A stretch of 58,005 nt of DNA from Exobacillus caeni (GTDB lineage: Bacteria; Bacillota; Bacilli; Bacillales; Guptibacillaceae): assembly GCF_005747095.1 (NCBI RefSeq), contig NZ_SWLG01000022.1, positions 1-58,005 on the forward strand. The letters run 5' to 3'. How positions within the stretch are numbered: position 1 is the first letter of the stretch; the number at the start of each line of letters is the position of its first letter. Of this stretch, positions 1-9,401 are shown piece by piece. Made by a program: the position numbers and the translations under genes. The notes under the pieces are model-generated. The model was not told where the DNA came from and ran no database searches. It saw nothing but the letters and a program-made list of their open reading frames with translations.

Positions 1-38
1 CTTGGCCATAGAAAAACCCCCTCCAAGTATCATTCTTT

Positions 39-65
39 CCTTCATGGTATCATGAAGGTTTTTTT
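39..65 (+). terminator. Intrinsic terminator of a + strand gene left of the window
   Basis: A perfect 8-bp stem (CCTTCATG with CATGAAGG) around a GTAT loop is followed by seven T's on the + strand. No + strand gene precedes it inside the window, so it should close a gene beyond the left edge. Confidence 0.8.
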
Positions 66-102
66 GAATGTCTACTTAAAGGGGATAATATCACCTTAAC
101 AA

Positions 103-134
103 CAAAAGGGCGAGAGAAACCTCTCTGCCCTTTT
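103..134 (-). terminator. Intrinsic terminator of the msrAB gene
   Basis: Inverted repeat AAAAGGGC-GAGAG with CTCTC-GCCCTTTT directly after the msrAB stop codon. It has T-rich flanks on both strands, so it may work in both directions. Confidence 0.75.
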
Positions 135-137
135 ACT

Positions 138-1106
138 TTAATCAAACAATTTCTTGTACTGGCCATATCCTTCTTTTTCGAGATCCTCTTTAGGGATAAA
201 ACGCATTGCTGCTGAATTTATGCAATAACGCAGACCGCCCTTATCAACTGGTCCATCTTCGAAGACATGCCCTAAGTGGGAATCTGCATCCGTGCTTCTC
301 ACTTCAGTTCGAATCATATTGTGGGTGAAATCTATATTTTCTTTGATCCCCTGTTTTTGGATCGGCTTCGTAAAGCTTGGCCATCCGCACCCTGCGTCAT
401 ACTGGTCAGTCGAGCTGAAAAGAGGCTCTCCGGAAACAACATCCACATAGATCCCCTCTTTTGTATTGTTATAATACTCATTTCGAAATGGAGGTTCTGT
501 TCCGTTTTCTTGCGTTACCTTATATTGCACATCCGTTAAACGCTGCTTTAATTCGTTAAAATCCTTTTTGGTACTCCAGTGCCTTTTAATAAAATCTTCC
601 CGTCCTGACCCTTGCTTATAGCGTTTGTAATGCATCGGATTTTTCTTGTAATAGTCCTGATGATACTCCTCTGCTTCATAAAAAGGAGACGCTGGCAGGA
701 TTTCGGTGACGATAGGCTTAGAAAATTTTCCGCTTTGTTCAAGCTCTTTTTTGGATTCCTCGGCTTCTTTCTTCTGTTCTTCATTATGGTAGAAGATTGC
801 TGTTTGATAGGATTTTCCCCGATCATAAAACTGGCCGCCCGGATCTGTCGGGTCAATCTGCTGCCAGAATAGCCCCAACAGTTTTTCATACGGAAACACA
901 TCCGGATCATAGGTGATCTGGACTGCTTCATAATGGCCCGAAGTTTTAGAAATCACATCTTCATACGTAGGATTTTCCTTTTGGCCACCCGTATAGCCTG
1001 ACATCACCTTCTCAATACCGGGCTGTTCATCAAAAGGCTGTACCATGCACCAGAAACAACCTCCGGCAAAAGTAGCTATTTCAAATTGTTTATTCGTATC
1101 GGTCAT
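138..1106 (-). CDS. msrAB: Bifunctional peptide methionine sulfoxide reductase MsrA/MsrB
   Basis: Repairs oxidised methionine in proteins: the MsrA half reduces the S epimer and the MsrB half the R epimer of methionine sulfoxide, recycling through thioredoxin. The N-terminal half has the MsrA signature GGCFWC with nucleophile C17. The C-terminal half has GCGWPSF and the MsrB catalytic C295 within RYCINS. The 322-residue length and A-then-B order match the fused form found in many Firmicutes. An AGAGGTGAG ribosome site sits just before the ATG. It appears to be a single-gene unit, closed by its own hairpin. No signal peptide is visible, so it should act in the cytoplasm. Confidence 0.95.
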   Translation of the reverse strand: MTDTNKQFEIATFAGGCFWCMVQPFDEQPGIEKVMSGYTGGQKENPTYEDVISKTSGHYEAVQITYDPDVFPYEKLLGLFWQQIDPTDPGGQFYDRGKSYQTAIFYHNEEQKKEAEESKKELEQSGKFSKPIVTEILPASPFYEAEEYHQDYYKKNPMHYKRYKQGSGREDFIKRHWSTKKDFNELKQRLTDVQYKVTQENGTEPPFRNEYYNNTKEGIYVDVVSGEPLFSSTDQYDAGCGWPSFTKPIQKQGIKENIDFTHNMIRTEVRSTDADSHLGHVFEDGPVDKGGLRYCINSAAMRFIPKEDLEKEGYGQYKKLFD

Positions 1107-1176
1107 ATGCTCACCTCTTTTTTAAGCTAAGAAATGCATAGTATTACCATAGCTTGAATCGGTCTGGTTTTTCCAG

Positions 1177-1986
1177 TTATCTGCCTTTTGAAATGTGCTT
1201 CTTTCTCAAAAAGAAATATGTAATTTCCATCCTCTCTTGAAATTCCCCAGTAGGATTAAGCTGCAATAACTCTTTTCTTAATTCTGTCTCAAACGCTTCT
1301 GCTTTATCGTCCAATAGGCTTTTATTGCAAAAGGAAGTCGAGTACAAATTTCCTATAATTGTATCGACAGTCCACTCATGCGTATACAGATACTCACCTT
1401 GAGCAACAAGCGTAAAAGCCGAATTTTCAATAAAATCTTCATGGAGCCTGGACTTGTCAGCGTAAGTTCCACCGCCGGCTCTCCGATTCTCTCCAAGCCA
1501 TTTTTGGATCACTTCGACAATTTTCTTTTGCCACTGCTCATTTCCATTCCATATACTTCTTCCCGCTAAAATCACCATTCCGCCACCCGGCCGCAAACTT
1601 TCATAGCAAGTCTCCAAAACTTTTTCCCGGTCCATCCAATGGAATGCATTTCCGCAAACAATTAAATCTCTGTTCCCTGTTGGATTCAATTCCTCTGCCG
1701 CCATCGTTTTAAATGAGATCGTTTTTATTCCTTTTGCTTTTCTTAACCGTTTTGCTTCTTCTATCATCTCATCGTTTATATCGATTGCTGTGATCTGGAG
1801 AAAATAGGAATGTAAAGCAAACGCCAGCTGGCCAGTGCCACAGCCAAGGTCAAGCATATTCCCTCCAGTGCAGTCTTGATATTCATCCATGATCATTTTA
1901 ATTAATTCGTCCGGATAATCGGGACGGTATCTTGAATAATAATTTGCTGTACGTTGAAACAATTGGTCACTCTTGTCCAACCTCAT
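1177..1986 (-). CDS. Class I SAM-dependent methyltransferase (Methyltransf_11/25 type)
   Basis: A 269-residue soluble methyltransferase. The SAM-binding motif I is plain near residue 45 (LDLGCGTGQLAFAL), followed by an acidic motif II (TAIDINDEMIEEA) and a motif IV-like segment (DLIVCGNAFHWMD) of the kind seen in UbiE/small-molecule methyltransferases. A GGAGGG site precedes the ATG. The gene stands alone between msrAB and a spore-protein gene, so context does not show the substrate. Small-molecule methylation is a family-level inference only. Confidence 0.85.
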   Translation of the reverse strand: MRLDKSDQLFQRTANYYSRYRPDYPDELIKMIMDEYQDCTGGNMLDLGCGTGQLAFALHSYFLQITAIDINDEMIEEAKRLRKAKGIKTISFKTMAAEELNPTGNRDLIVCGNAFHWMDREKVLETCYESLRPGGGMVILAGRSIWNGNEQWQKKIVEVIQKWLGENRRAGGGTYADKSRLHEDFIENSAFTLVAQGEYLYTHEWTVDTIIGNLYSTSFCNKSLLDDKAEAFETELRKELLQLNPTGEFQERMEITYFFLRKKHISKGR

Positions 1987-2162
1987 TTTCCCTCCCTGCC
2001 TTAATTAATACTTAAAAAGCTAGAAAACTTATTTCGAACATAAAAGTAGAATATCCTTTAATTTATTTAAAACCTCCAACCTTCTTTTGACCGAAAACAT
2101 TTTATTTCCTTCCGTATGTAAAAAGTACAGCAGGGTCATCTTACAAAAGAAGGAGGTGTGTT

Positions 2163-2372
2163 ATGAAAAAGCAAAGTGAAAATCAGACAGTCGCAGGAAC
2201 AAACATCGATGCAGTAAAACGACAAAATGAACGGTCGGGCATGTCCTATAACGAAGTAAAAGAGCTACTAGCCCGAACTACAGGCGGGCATAACACCCGG
2301 ATGTTCAGTGATACGAACGTCGAGCATGTAATCGAAAATAACCAGCAATCGATGCAAGATAAGCACGAGTAA
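2163..2372 (+). CDS. Gamma-type small acid-soluble spore protein (SspE-like)
   Basis: A 69-residue hydrophilic protein rich in N, Q and S. It has the repeated signature TNIDAVKRQN (residues 14-23) and a later TNVEHVIENNQQS, matching the T-N/D-x-x-x-V-x-x-x-N-x-Q-S pattern of gamma-type SASPs, which are amino-acid stores made in the forespore and degraded on germination. It is shorter than B. subtilis SspE and keeps two repeats. AAGGAGG lies 7 nt before the ATG and a strong terminator follows. A SigG promoter would be expected upstream but I could not assign one with confidence. The gene indicates a spore-former. Confidence 0.8.
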   Translation: MKKQSENQTVAGTNIDAVKRQNERSGMSYNEVKELLARTTGGHNTRMFSDTNVEHVIENNQQSMQDKHE

Positions 2373-2376
2373 GCAT

Positions 2377-2412
2377 AAAGGAGCAGAAGATATTCTTTTG
2401 CTCCTTTTCTTT
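2377..2412 (+). terminator. Intrinsic terminator of the spore-protein gene
   Basis: Stem AAAGGAGCA with TGCTCCTTT followed by a T-rich tail, beginning a few bases after the stop codon. Confidence 0.8.
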
Positions 2413-2563
2413 ATCTATATTCAAGGCTATTGTCACTCTCATCCTCCTTGTATACTCGTTGAAATCAGCACTTTTTATTCATTTAGAAAAACAAAGGATT
2501 TTCTTTCCTACAGGCGAAATTAACTAGTGATAATCCAAATAAATGAACGATGGGTGGATAACC

Positions 2564-3508
2564 ATGCACATACAGGAAGAAGCGATTGACTCGACCTTCT
2601 TTACACTTGAAAAACTTGCAGAAGGAGTCTATGCTGCTATGTCTAAAAGCGGTACAGGCACATGGAGCAACGGAGGATTTGTCGATACTGGAAAAGACGT
2701 AATTGTTTTTGACGCCTTTTCAACTCCTAAAGCAGCGATGGAGCTCCGGGCAGCCGCCGAAAAACTAACAGGTAAGAAGGTAACATATCTTGTTAATAGC
2801 CATTATCATGGTGACCATACGTTTGGAAACCAGGTTTTTGCAGACACTGTTATTATTTCCACAGAAAAAACAAAGGAATTGATCGAAGAAAAAAACAGCA
2901 TTCCAGACCTTAAAAAGGAAAAACAGATGTTTCAAGAATATCTTGATGGTTTAGAAAAGCGTCTGGAAACAGAGAGAGACCCCGTCATTTTAAAAAGCCT
3001 TTCGAATCAGTTCATCGAAATGAAGGCAGTTTTCGAATCATTGGATAATCTCACGATCACGCTTCCGAATTTAACATTCGATAAAAAATTAACCTTTCAC
3101 GGTTCAGAAAGAACGGCGGAGCTATATTGCTTTGGGGGAGGCCATACTCCAAGCGATTCTTTCCTGTACATTCCTGAGGAAAAAATTGCATTTATGGGAG
3201 ACCTTGCAACAGAAGGACTTCACTTTCCTATCGATAACCCGCTTGAATTTGTTTCTATTCTAGAAAAAGTAATGAAATATGATATTCAAACGGTTGTACC
3301 AGGCCATGGGGAAATCGGTACGAAAGAATACTTCCTCATCATCCTCAAATATCTCAGTCATTTGATTGAAACAGCAAATTCCGGAAACGCACTGGAAGAA
3401 TTCATCGCCCTGGAACCACCTGAAGAATACAAAGGCTGGACAGGCGTGAACGGGTACAAGCAAAACCTATCACGGGTATACACCTTCCTTAACCAGGAAA
3501 ACAGTTAA
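2564..3508 (+). CDS. MBL-fold metallo-hydrolase
   Basis: A metallo-beta-lactamase-fold hydrolase of 314 residues. The zinc motif HxHxDH is present in VNSHYHGDHTFGNQ about a third of the way in. The later metal ligands are visible as GGGHTPSD, FMGDLATEG and VPGHGE. Family members include lactamases, glyoxalases and quorum-quenching lactonases, and nothing here decides among them. Two in-frame ATGs exist. I chose the second because GGGTGG sits 8 nt before it, while the first (2543) has no ribosome site. There is no signal peptide, so a cytoplasmic enzyme is likely. Monocistronic. Confidence 0.85.
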   Translation: MHIQEEAIDSTFFTLEKLAEGVYAAMSKSGTGTWSNGGFVDTGKDVIVFDAFSTPKAAMELRAAAEKLTGKKVTYLVNSHYHGDHTFGNQVFADTVIISTEKTKELIEEKNSIPDLKKEKQMFQEYLDGLEKRLETERDPVILKSLSNQFIEMKAVFESLDNLTITLPNLTFDKKLTFHGSERTAELYCFGGGHTPSDSFLYIPEEKIAFMGDLATEGLHFPIDNPLEFVSILEKVMKYDIQTVVPGHGEIGTKEYFLIILKYLSHLIETANSGNALEEFIALEPPEEYKGWTGVNGYKQNLSRVYTFLNQENS

Positions 3509-3597
3509 ATCCATTTATCAGCAAAATTGTGCTAAACATCACAGACGCTTCTATTCCCTTGCTCTATACTTAAGAAAAAACAAATGGAGTGAGGAAA

Positions 3598-3792
3598 ATG
3601 ATCGATAACGTAGGACTGTTTGATCGTATTATTCGAACTTTGCTGGGTTTGGCTCTGTTAGCGTTATTTTTCTTCGACAGCAATATAAAATACGGTGGAC
3701 TCCTGGGAATTATTTTACTTTTCACCGCCTTTACAAGATACTGCCCAATCTATTCCCTGTTGCATATTAAAACCTGTAAAGTAAAGCATTGA
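3598..3792 (+). CDS. DUF2892 (YgaP-type) inner-membrane protein
   Basis: A 64-residue membrane protein with two predicted hydrophobic segments separated by a short charged turn. It carries the DUF2892 signature: N-V-G near the start, D-R-x-x-R, and a C-terminal CPIY-x-LL...TC. The family is often found alone or fused to rhodanese domains and its function is not settled. The ATG at 3598 is preferred over an in-frame GTG at 3589 because GGAGTGAGG precedes it at proper distance. Confidence 0.8.
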   Translation: MIDNVGLFDRIIRTLLGLALLALFFFDSNIKYGGLLGIILLFTAFTRYCPIYSLLHIKTCKVKH

Positions 3793-3807
3793 GTAATGAA
3801 AAATGCT

Positions 3808-3845
3808 AAAAAACTTTCTCCACAACCAGTCGGAGAAAGTTTTTT
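3808..3845. terminator. Bidirectional terminator between convergent genes
   Basis: Long stem (AAAAAACTTTCTCC with GGAGAAAGTTTTTT, ten-base loop) lying between the DUF2892 gene on + and topB on -. T-runs flank it on both strands. Confidence 0.85.
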
Positions 3846-3848
3846 ATA

Positions 3849-6026
3849 TTATTTATCCAATTTTAGCTTTGCCAGCTGGTCCGCCAGCGCAGTGTTGATC
3901 GGCTCATCGTTCTTTTGCTTTTGTTTATTAAGATACTTTGAAACGTCTTTCTTTGATGCTTTGCTGTTCTTTTCCTGCTGCCTTCTTTTGTTGAAGGTTT
4001 CCAGCTTCTCTCTGTGGCCGCATTTGCATACAAAGGTTTGTCCCTCGCCCTGTCCGTGGAGTTCGAGCTTCTTCCGGCAGTTCGGACATCTTGCATTCGT
4101 GATCTTGCTCTTTCCTTTTTTGTAACCGCACTCCCGGTCCTGGCAAACGAGCATCTTGCCTTTTTTACTTTTCACTTCCAGCATCAGCTTGCCGCATTCA
4201 GGGCAATGGCTTCCCGTAACATTGTCATGCTTAAACTTTTTATCGCTGTTTTTAATCTCATTGACCGTTGTTTTTGCATACTGCTTCATTTCCTCGATGA
4301 ATGCTTTCTTACTTAAGGAGCCATTTGCGATCGCTTCTAGCTTTTGTTCCCATTCAGCGGTCAGGGATGGAGACCTTAAATCGTTCGGAACAAGATCAAG
4401 CAGTTGTTTGCCTTTTGACGTAATCGTGATGTCTTTGCCTTTGTTCTCAATTAAAAAGCTTTTAAATAGTTTTTCAATGATATCAGCACGCGTTGCAACT
4501 GTTCCAAGCCCGCCTGTCTTGCCGATGGTTTTGATCAGTTCCTTGTTTTCTCCTGCCATATACTTTGCAGGGTTCTCCATCGCTGAAAGAAGCGTTCCTT
4601 CGTTGAACAAACCCGGTGGATTCGTTTCCCCTTTTGTCTGGGTAAGTGACAGGACCTTCAATGTATCGCCTTTGTTTAGCTGAGGCAAAGCCTGGTCTGC
4701 GTCCTGTTCAAAATCATTTTCATACACTGCTTTCCAGCCTGGAGAGAGTATTCTTTTACCCTTCGCTGTAAAATCCTCATTTCCGATTCGTGCCGAGATC
4801 GTTGTTTGCTCGTACTCAAACGGCGGATAAAGAACTGCTATGAACCTTTTTACGATAAGATCATAGATTTTGCGTTCCTTATCACTTAACGAACTCAAAA
4901 CAGGTGTTTGTTCTGTTGGTATAATCGCATGGTGATCAGAAACTTTGCTGTCATCCACAAATGACTTGTTGGCCATTATCGGCTGCTGCAATACTTTTGA
5001 AGCATATTTCCGATACGGCTGGACCGAGCATGCCTGTAACCGTTCCTTCAACGTAGATACGATATCGCTCGATAAATAGCGGGAATCTGTCCTCGGATAC
5101 GTAACAAGCTTATGGTGCTCGTACAATTTTTGCATGGTGGATAACGTCTCTTTTGCAGAATAACCGAAAATCTTATGGGCATCCCGCTGCAGTTCTGTTA
5201 AATCATATAAATGCGGAGAATAGCTCTTCTTATTGCTTTTTTGAATCCCGGTTATTTCTGCTTGCTTCTTTTGCAGACCGGCAAGGGTCCTATCACTTTC
5301 CGCTTTATCAAAAGTCTTCGTATCTTTTGTTTTCCCATGCTGCCAGTTCAGTTTGATCCCGTCCGCCACAGCCGTGATGCCATAATAGGTTTTTGGCTTA
5401 AAACGTTTTATTTCTTCTTCTCTTTCGGCGATCATCGCAAGTGTCGGCGTCTGCACCCTTCCACTGGATAGCTGTGCATTGTACTTGCTTGTCAACGCCC
5501 TCGTTGCATTCATCCCGACATACCAGTCAGCTTCTGAACGTGCTACGGCGGAATCGTATAGCGTTTCGTATTTTTTCGCATCTTTTAAATGCTTAAACCC
5601 ATCTTTTATCGCCTTATCTGTTACAGAAGAGATCCATAACCTTTTTAAAGGCTTCCGGACTCTCGCTTTTTCAATGATCCACCTTGCCACCAGTTCCCCT
5701 TCACGGCCAGCATCTGTCGCGATCACGATATCCCTGACATCTTTTCGGTTCATCTGGGCTTTCACCGTACTGAATTGCTTTCCGCTTCTTTTTATCACCA
5801 CTAGCTTTAAAGGAGAAGGAAGCATCGGCAAATCTTCTAACTTCCATGTTTTATATTTTTCGTCATATGCTTCAGGTTCTGCTAAGGTTACTAAATGGCC
5901 TAAGGCCCATGTAACGATATAGTCGTTCCCTTCAAAAAAACCGTTGCCTTTTTTGCCACAGTTCAACACTCTGGCAATATCTCTTCCGACTGACGGCTTT
6001 TCTGCTAATACTAATGTTTTACTCAT
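3849..6026 (-). CDS. topB: DNA topoisomerase III (type IA)
   Basis: Relaxes negative supercoils and decatenates recombination and replication intermediates through a 5'-phosphotyrosine intermediate. The 725-residue protein has an N-terminal Toprim domain (LVLAEKPSVGRDIA with E9, and ATDAGREGE with D105) and the catalytic tyrosine Y310 in YPRTDSRYLS. The C-terminus has a zinc-ribbon-like region with four CxxC-type pairs (HCPECGK..., CPNCRKK..., CKCGH), then a basic tail. The length agrees with Bacillus TopB. It is followed by a strong bidirectional terminator. The next gene upstream, 68 bp away, is a DEAD-box helicase on the same strand. Confidence 0.95.
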   Translation of the reverse strand: MSKTLVLAEKPSVGRDIARVLNCGKKGNGFFEGNDYIVTWALGHLVTLAEPEAYDEKYKTWKLEDLPMLPSPLKLVVIKRSGKQFSTVKAQMNRKDVRDIVIATDAGREGELVARWIIEKARVRKPLKRLWISSVTDKAIKDGFKHLKDAKKYETLYDSAVARSEADWYVGMNATRALTSKYNAQLSSGRVQTPTLAMIAEREEEIKRFKPKTYYGITAVADGIKLNWQHGKTKDTKTFDKAESDRTLAGLQKKQAEITGIQKSNKKSYSPHLYDLTELQRDAHKIFGYSAKETLSTMQKLYEHHKLVTYPRTDSRYLSSDIVSTLKERLQACSVQPYRKYASKVLQQPIMANKSFVDDSKVSDHHAIIPTEQTPVLSSLSDKERKIYDLIVKRFIAVLYPPFEYEQTTISARIGNEDFTAKGKRILSPGWKAVYENDFEQDADQALPQLNKGDTLKVLSLTQTKGETNPPGLFNEGTLLSAMENPAKYMAGENKELIKTIGKTGGLGTVATRADIIEKLFKSFLIENKGKDITITSKGKQLLDLVPNDLRSPSLTAEWEQKLEAIANGSLSKKAFIEEMKQYAKTTVNEIKNSDKKFKHDNVTGSHCPECGKLMLEVKSKKGKMLVCQDRECGYKKGKSKITNARCPNCRKKLELHGQGEGQTFVCKCGHREKLETFNKRRQQEKNSKASKKDVSKYLNKQKQKNDEPINTALADQLAKLKLDK

Positions 6027-6094
6027 AATACAAATCCTCTCGATTACTTTTGCGTTTCGCTGTCTCCACTATAACAGGTTCCCGCCTTTAGATG

Positions 6095-7354
6095 CTATTT
6101 TCTTTTCCTGCGCCTTTTTGGAGTGCTCAATCGTCTTGAAGAAAAAGCTTCCTCACGGGAGTTTTTGCGCTTTCCAGGATAGCTGTTCCGTATTCCGTTC
6201 CTATCCTCTTCCTTAGTTTCATCCGTTTTTTTAGGAAGTTCTAACCTACTCCTTTTTATTGCCTTATGAAGCCCTTTTTCGATTAGTTCTAGATATTTTG
6301 TATCCCTGGGAGCTACAAAGGTAACCGCAAGCCCCTTGCCGCCAGCTCTTCCCGTTCTTCCAATTCGATGGACATAGCTCTCAGTATCCTGAGGAATATC
6401 ATAGTTGAAAACATGTGTTACTCCTTCAATATCAAGCCCTCTTGCTGCTACGTCTGTCGCAATTAAGAATTGTACTTTGTTATTTCGAAACTGCTCTACT
6501 GCGTGCTCTCGTTTAGCCTGGGATAAATCCCCATGGAATTCTTCCGTAGAATATCCTGATTCTTTCATTGCTTCGTTCAGCTTTTTAGCCCTTCTTTTTG
6601 TGCGGCAAAAGATAATCGCCAGATACGGATGGAATTGATCGATTGTTTTAAACAATGTAGCCTGCTTTTCTCGATCGGTTGTCTCGATTACGATCTGCTT
6701 TATATCCTTCACTGTCAGTTGTTCTTTCTCAGCATTGACAATGATCGTTTCCGGATTTTCCATATAGTCCCTGGCGATCGAGCGAATTGGCCCGGGCATC
6801 GTTGCTGAAAAGAGCATCGTTTGCCTGCTTGTTGGAAGCTTCGTTATAATTTCTTCTACTTCCGGCAGAAAGCCCATCTGGAGCATTTGATCTGCTTCAT
6901 CTAAAACAAGTTTCGATACCCTGGAAAGCTGAATCGTTTCACGTCGAAAATGATCTAAAATCCTTCCGGGAGTGCCGATAACGACATGGATATTGTTTTG
7001 TTCCAGCTCTGAAAGTTGTGTCTCGATCGATTGGCCGCCATAAACCGGCAGAATGTTGATCGAATCATTTTCAGGGACCAGCTTTTTCATTTCCGAGGAA
7101 ATTTGCAAGCTTAATTCGCGTGTAGGGGCAAGAATCAAGGCCTGGACATGATTCTTTTTTCGATCAAGTTGCTGCAGAATTGGAATAAGGAAAGCAATTG
7201 TTTTCCCTGTTCCTGTCTGCGCCTGCACGATTGTATCTTTGCCTTCTAAAAGCACCGGAATCGTTCTTTCCTGTACAGGAGAAGGGTTAACAATCCTTTG
7301 TTCTGCTAATTTGTTCAGTAATTTTTCTTTAACGCCAAGTTCGATAAATCCCAA
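6095..7354 (-). CDS. DEAD-box ATP-dependent RNA helicase
   Basis: A cytoplasmic RNA helicase of the kind used in ribosome assembly, mRNA turnover and cold adaptation. Motifs in order: Q motif (NPSPVQERTIP), Walker A AQTGTGKT (45-52), PTREL, GTPGR, DEAD (152-155), SAT, and the C-terminal RGLDIEGV and HRIGRTGRAGG. After the RecA2 domain comes a short strongly basic tail rich in R and K (from about residue 385) that probably binds RNA non-specifically. Bacilli have several paralogues (CshA, CshB, DeaD, YfmL). At 419 residues this is a short form, and I do not assign it to one of them. Confidence 0.92.
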   Translation of the reverse strand: MGFIELGVKEKLLNKLAEQRIVNPSPVQERTIPVLLEGKDTIVQAQTGTGKTIAFLIPILQQLDRKKNHVQALILAPTRELSLQISSEMKKLVPENDSINILPVYGGQSIETQLSELEQNNIHVVIGTPGRILDHFRRETIQLSRVSKLVLDEADQMLQMGFLPEVEEIITKLPTSRQTMLFSATMPGPIRSIARDYMENPETIIVNAEKEQLTVKDIKQIVIETTDREKQATLFKTIDQFHPYLAIIFCRTKRRAKKLNEAMKESGYSTEEFHGDLSQAKREHAVEQFRNNKVQFLIATDVAARGLDIEGVTHVFNYDIPQDTESYVHRIGRTGRAGGKGLAVTFVAPRDTKYLELIEKGLHKAIKRSRLELPKKTDETKEEDRNGIRNSYPGKRKNSREEAFSSRRLSTPKRRRKRK

Positions 7355-7409
7355 AGGAAGCCACCGCTTTCTTAATATTGCTATGCCGAAGTAGTTTCTG
7401 ATTTCCTGG

Positions 7410-8612
7410 TCAGCCTTTTATTTTCTTTATGAAGGCAACCTTAAGATAGTCTCCCTCTTTAAATTCTTTCACCGTTTTAAAATCATCTGGGAGGGAGTAC
7501 TCTTCAAGCAACTTATACTTTCCGTCCATTTCCTTGAACGCTTTATCAATAAAGCTTTTAAACTTGTTCATATCAAAGCCGCTATAGTTTGTGGAAGCAA
7601 CAATGATCCCGTTGTTTTCTGTTATAGCGATCGCTTCTTTTAAAAGATTTTTATAATCTTTCGCTACACTGAATGTATGCTTTTTAGTCCTTGCAAAGCT
7701 CGGAGGATCAAGGATCACCATATCAAACTTTAAGTTCTTCTTGCCTGCATACTTAAAATACTTGAATACATCCTCTACAATGATATCCTGGGCTTCATGA
7801 TCGATTCCATTCAGGCTGAATTGTTCGATCGTTTTTGGAAGACTTCTGTTGGCGACATCCACACTCGTCGTTTTCGAAGCTCCGCCTAGAGCAGCAAAAA
7901 CAGAAAATGCACCCGTATAAGAAAAAGTATTAAGTACTGTTTTCCCTTCCGCATACTTATCGCGAATCGCCTTTCTTACTTCCCGCTGATCGAGAAATAC
8001 GCCAACCATCGCCCCTTCATTTAAATAAACGGCAAAGTTAACGCCGCTTTCTTTGACTATGATCGGAAAACCGGCTCTTTCTCCGGCTACAAAGTCGTCT
8101 TCTTCAATGTATTGCCCCTTTGTATCAAACCTTTTCTTTTGATATATCCCTTTGTATTCTGTCAGCCGGTCAAGGGAACGTATGACAAAATCTTTAAAGG
8201 CATAAATCCCTTCGCTATACCAGTTGATAAGATAATATCCATCAAAGAAATCGATCGTAAAGCCTCCTATTCCATCCCCTTCACCGTTAAAAACCCTGAA
8301 TGCGGTCGTGCTGTTATCCTCAAAATACTTTTTTCTCGCATCCAGTGCACGCTTTAATTTTTTTTCAAAGAAGCTTTGGTCTATTTTTTCATTTTCTTTT
8401 CTCGTTAGTACCCATCCGTACCCTTTATTTTGTTTCCCATAATAGCCTCTTCCGATAAACCTTTTACTTTTCTCGTCAACAAGAGTTACAGGAGTCCCTT
8501 CTCTATTCAAATCGTTAATGTTCAATATCGCCTCTTTAAAAATAAGCGGATAACCGCTTTTAAATTTATTTATAAATTTAGATTTTACATTCAGCCGAAC
8601 TTCGTTATTCAA
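7410..8612 (-). CDS. RlmI-like 23S rRNA (cytosine) methyltransferase
   Basis: PUA-type N-terminus (about residues 1-80, with the WVLTRKENEKID segment) followed by a class I methyltransferase domain: motif I VLNTFSYTGAFSVFAALGG and motif IV ILDPPSFARTKK. This arrangement is the COG1092/RlmI family, which makes m5C in 23S rRNA. B. subtilis YwbD is a relative. Start choice: the ATG at 8621 abuts the GGGAGG ribosome site with no spacer, whereas the in-frame TTG at 8612 lies 9 nt after it, so TTG is the probable start (400 residues). The exact target base is not proven here. Confidence 0.85.
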   Translation of the reverse strand: MNNEVRLNVKSKFINKFKSGYPLIFKEAILNINDLNREGTPVTLVDEKSKRFIGRGYYGKQNKGYGWVLTRKENEKIDQSFFEKKLKRALDARKKYFEDNSTTAFRVFNGEGDGIGGFTIDFFDGYYLINWYSEGIYAFKDFVIRSLDRLTEYKGIYQKKRFDTKGQYIEEDDFVAGERAGFPIIVKESGVNFAVYLNEGAMVGVFLDQREVRKAIRDKYAEGKTVLNTFSYTGAFSVFAALGGASKTTSVDVANRSLPKTIEQFSLNGIDHEAQDIIVEDVFKYFKYAGKKNLKFDMVILDPPSFARTKKHTFSVAKDYKNLLKEAIAITENNGIIVASTNYSGFDMNKFKSFIDKAFKEMDGKYKLLEEYSLPDDFKTVKEFKEGDYLKVAFIKKIKG

Positions 8613-8726
8613 CTCGACCATCCTCCCTTATATAATGAGGCCTGTTTAACAGTTTACCCGAAACCTGCTTTACTCATTAGCAATCATATCATAGAGCTGA
8701 GCCCTGTTTGCACAGAATGCCAAACA

Positions 8727-8763
8727 AAAAGGAGCAGCTCTCATTTTAAAGGCTGCTCCTTTT
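8727..8763. terminator. Terminator after the par cassette
   Basis: Perfect 12-bp stem (AAAAGGAGCAGC with GCTGCTCCTTTT) immediately after the parR-like stop codon, flanked by A- and T-runs. It closes the minus-strand par operon. Confidence 0.85.
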
Positions 8764-8771
8764 CTATCAAT

Positions 8772-9389
8772 CTACTTATTCATGCGGGACAGGAATCCTC
8801 CAAGAAGATCTTCTGTGTCGTCTTCCTCATCAAGCTCTTTATTTTCTTCGGAACTTGCAAATTCCTGTTTCGCTGTTTCCCAATCGAAATTCATCAGATC
8901 GTCTTCAATTGTATCATTCTCTTCCACTTCGTTCAGACTTGAATCTACATTCTCTTTATCGGACTGGACAATGCTGCTTTCAGGTGTTTTCTTTGTAGTG
9001 AGTTCTTCACTCTCTTGTAAATAAAGCGCTTCATCAATATCTAACGCATTGCTGTTAAGAGAGGCCAGGATGGAAGTAGAGCGTATGGGATCAGCCAACA
9101 GCTGATACAAAATACTTCCCAATATCGCTTCAGAATGCTCATGCTTCAGCCAATTACGCTGTGCCTGGCTTAGAGCTTTTGGCAGAGGAACCGTGATTGC
9201 CTCTCTATCATTTGTTAGTGATTTATTAACACCATCGACCACAAACTGTGCAACCGTACTGGAAAAGTTCCTCTTTTCTTTTTCCTTTAACCGCTGTAGT
9301 TGCTTCAGAATATGGTCTGGTGTATCAGAAGGGATTCGGAAAGTAATAGCCTGTCCTCTCTCGATCCCGTTCTTTCCTTTATTTTTCAT
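8772..9389 (-). CDS. ParR-like ribbon-helix-helix DNA-binding adaptor
   Basis: A 205-residue partner of the actin-like gene just upstream (12-bp gap, same strand). The N-terminus reads as a ribbon-helix-helix fold: a beta strand AITFRIPSD (about 14-22), a helix rich in charged residues, then FSSTVAQFVVDGVN. A second conserved-looking segment spans residues 60-115, and the C-terminal third is strongly acidic (runs of D and E). In ParMRC systems ParR binds the parC repeats through its RHH and caps the ParM filament with its C-terminus. Position, fold and the repeat array upstream of parM support that role. I did not recognise a specific family by sequence. Confidence 0.7.
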   Translation of the reverse strand: MKNKGKNGIERGQAITFRIPSDTPDHILKQLQRLKEKEKRNFSSTVAQFVVDGVNKSLTNDREAITVPLPKALSQAQRNWLKHEHSEAILGSILYQLLADPIRSTSILASLNSNALDIDEALYLQESEELTTKKTPESSIVQSDKENVDSSLNEVEENDTIEDDLMNFDWETAKQEFASSEENKELDEEDDTEDLLGGFLSRMNK

Positions 9390-9401
9390 AAAATCACCCT
9401 A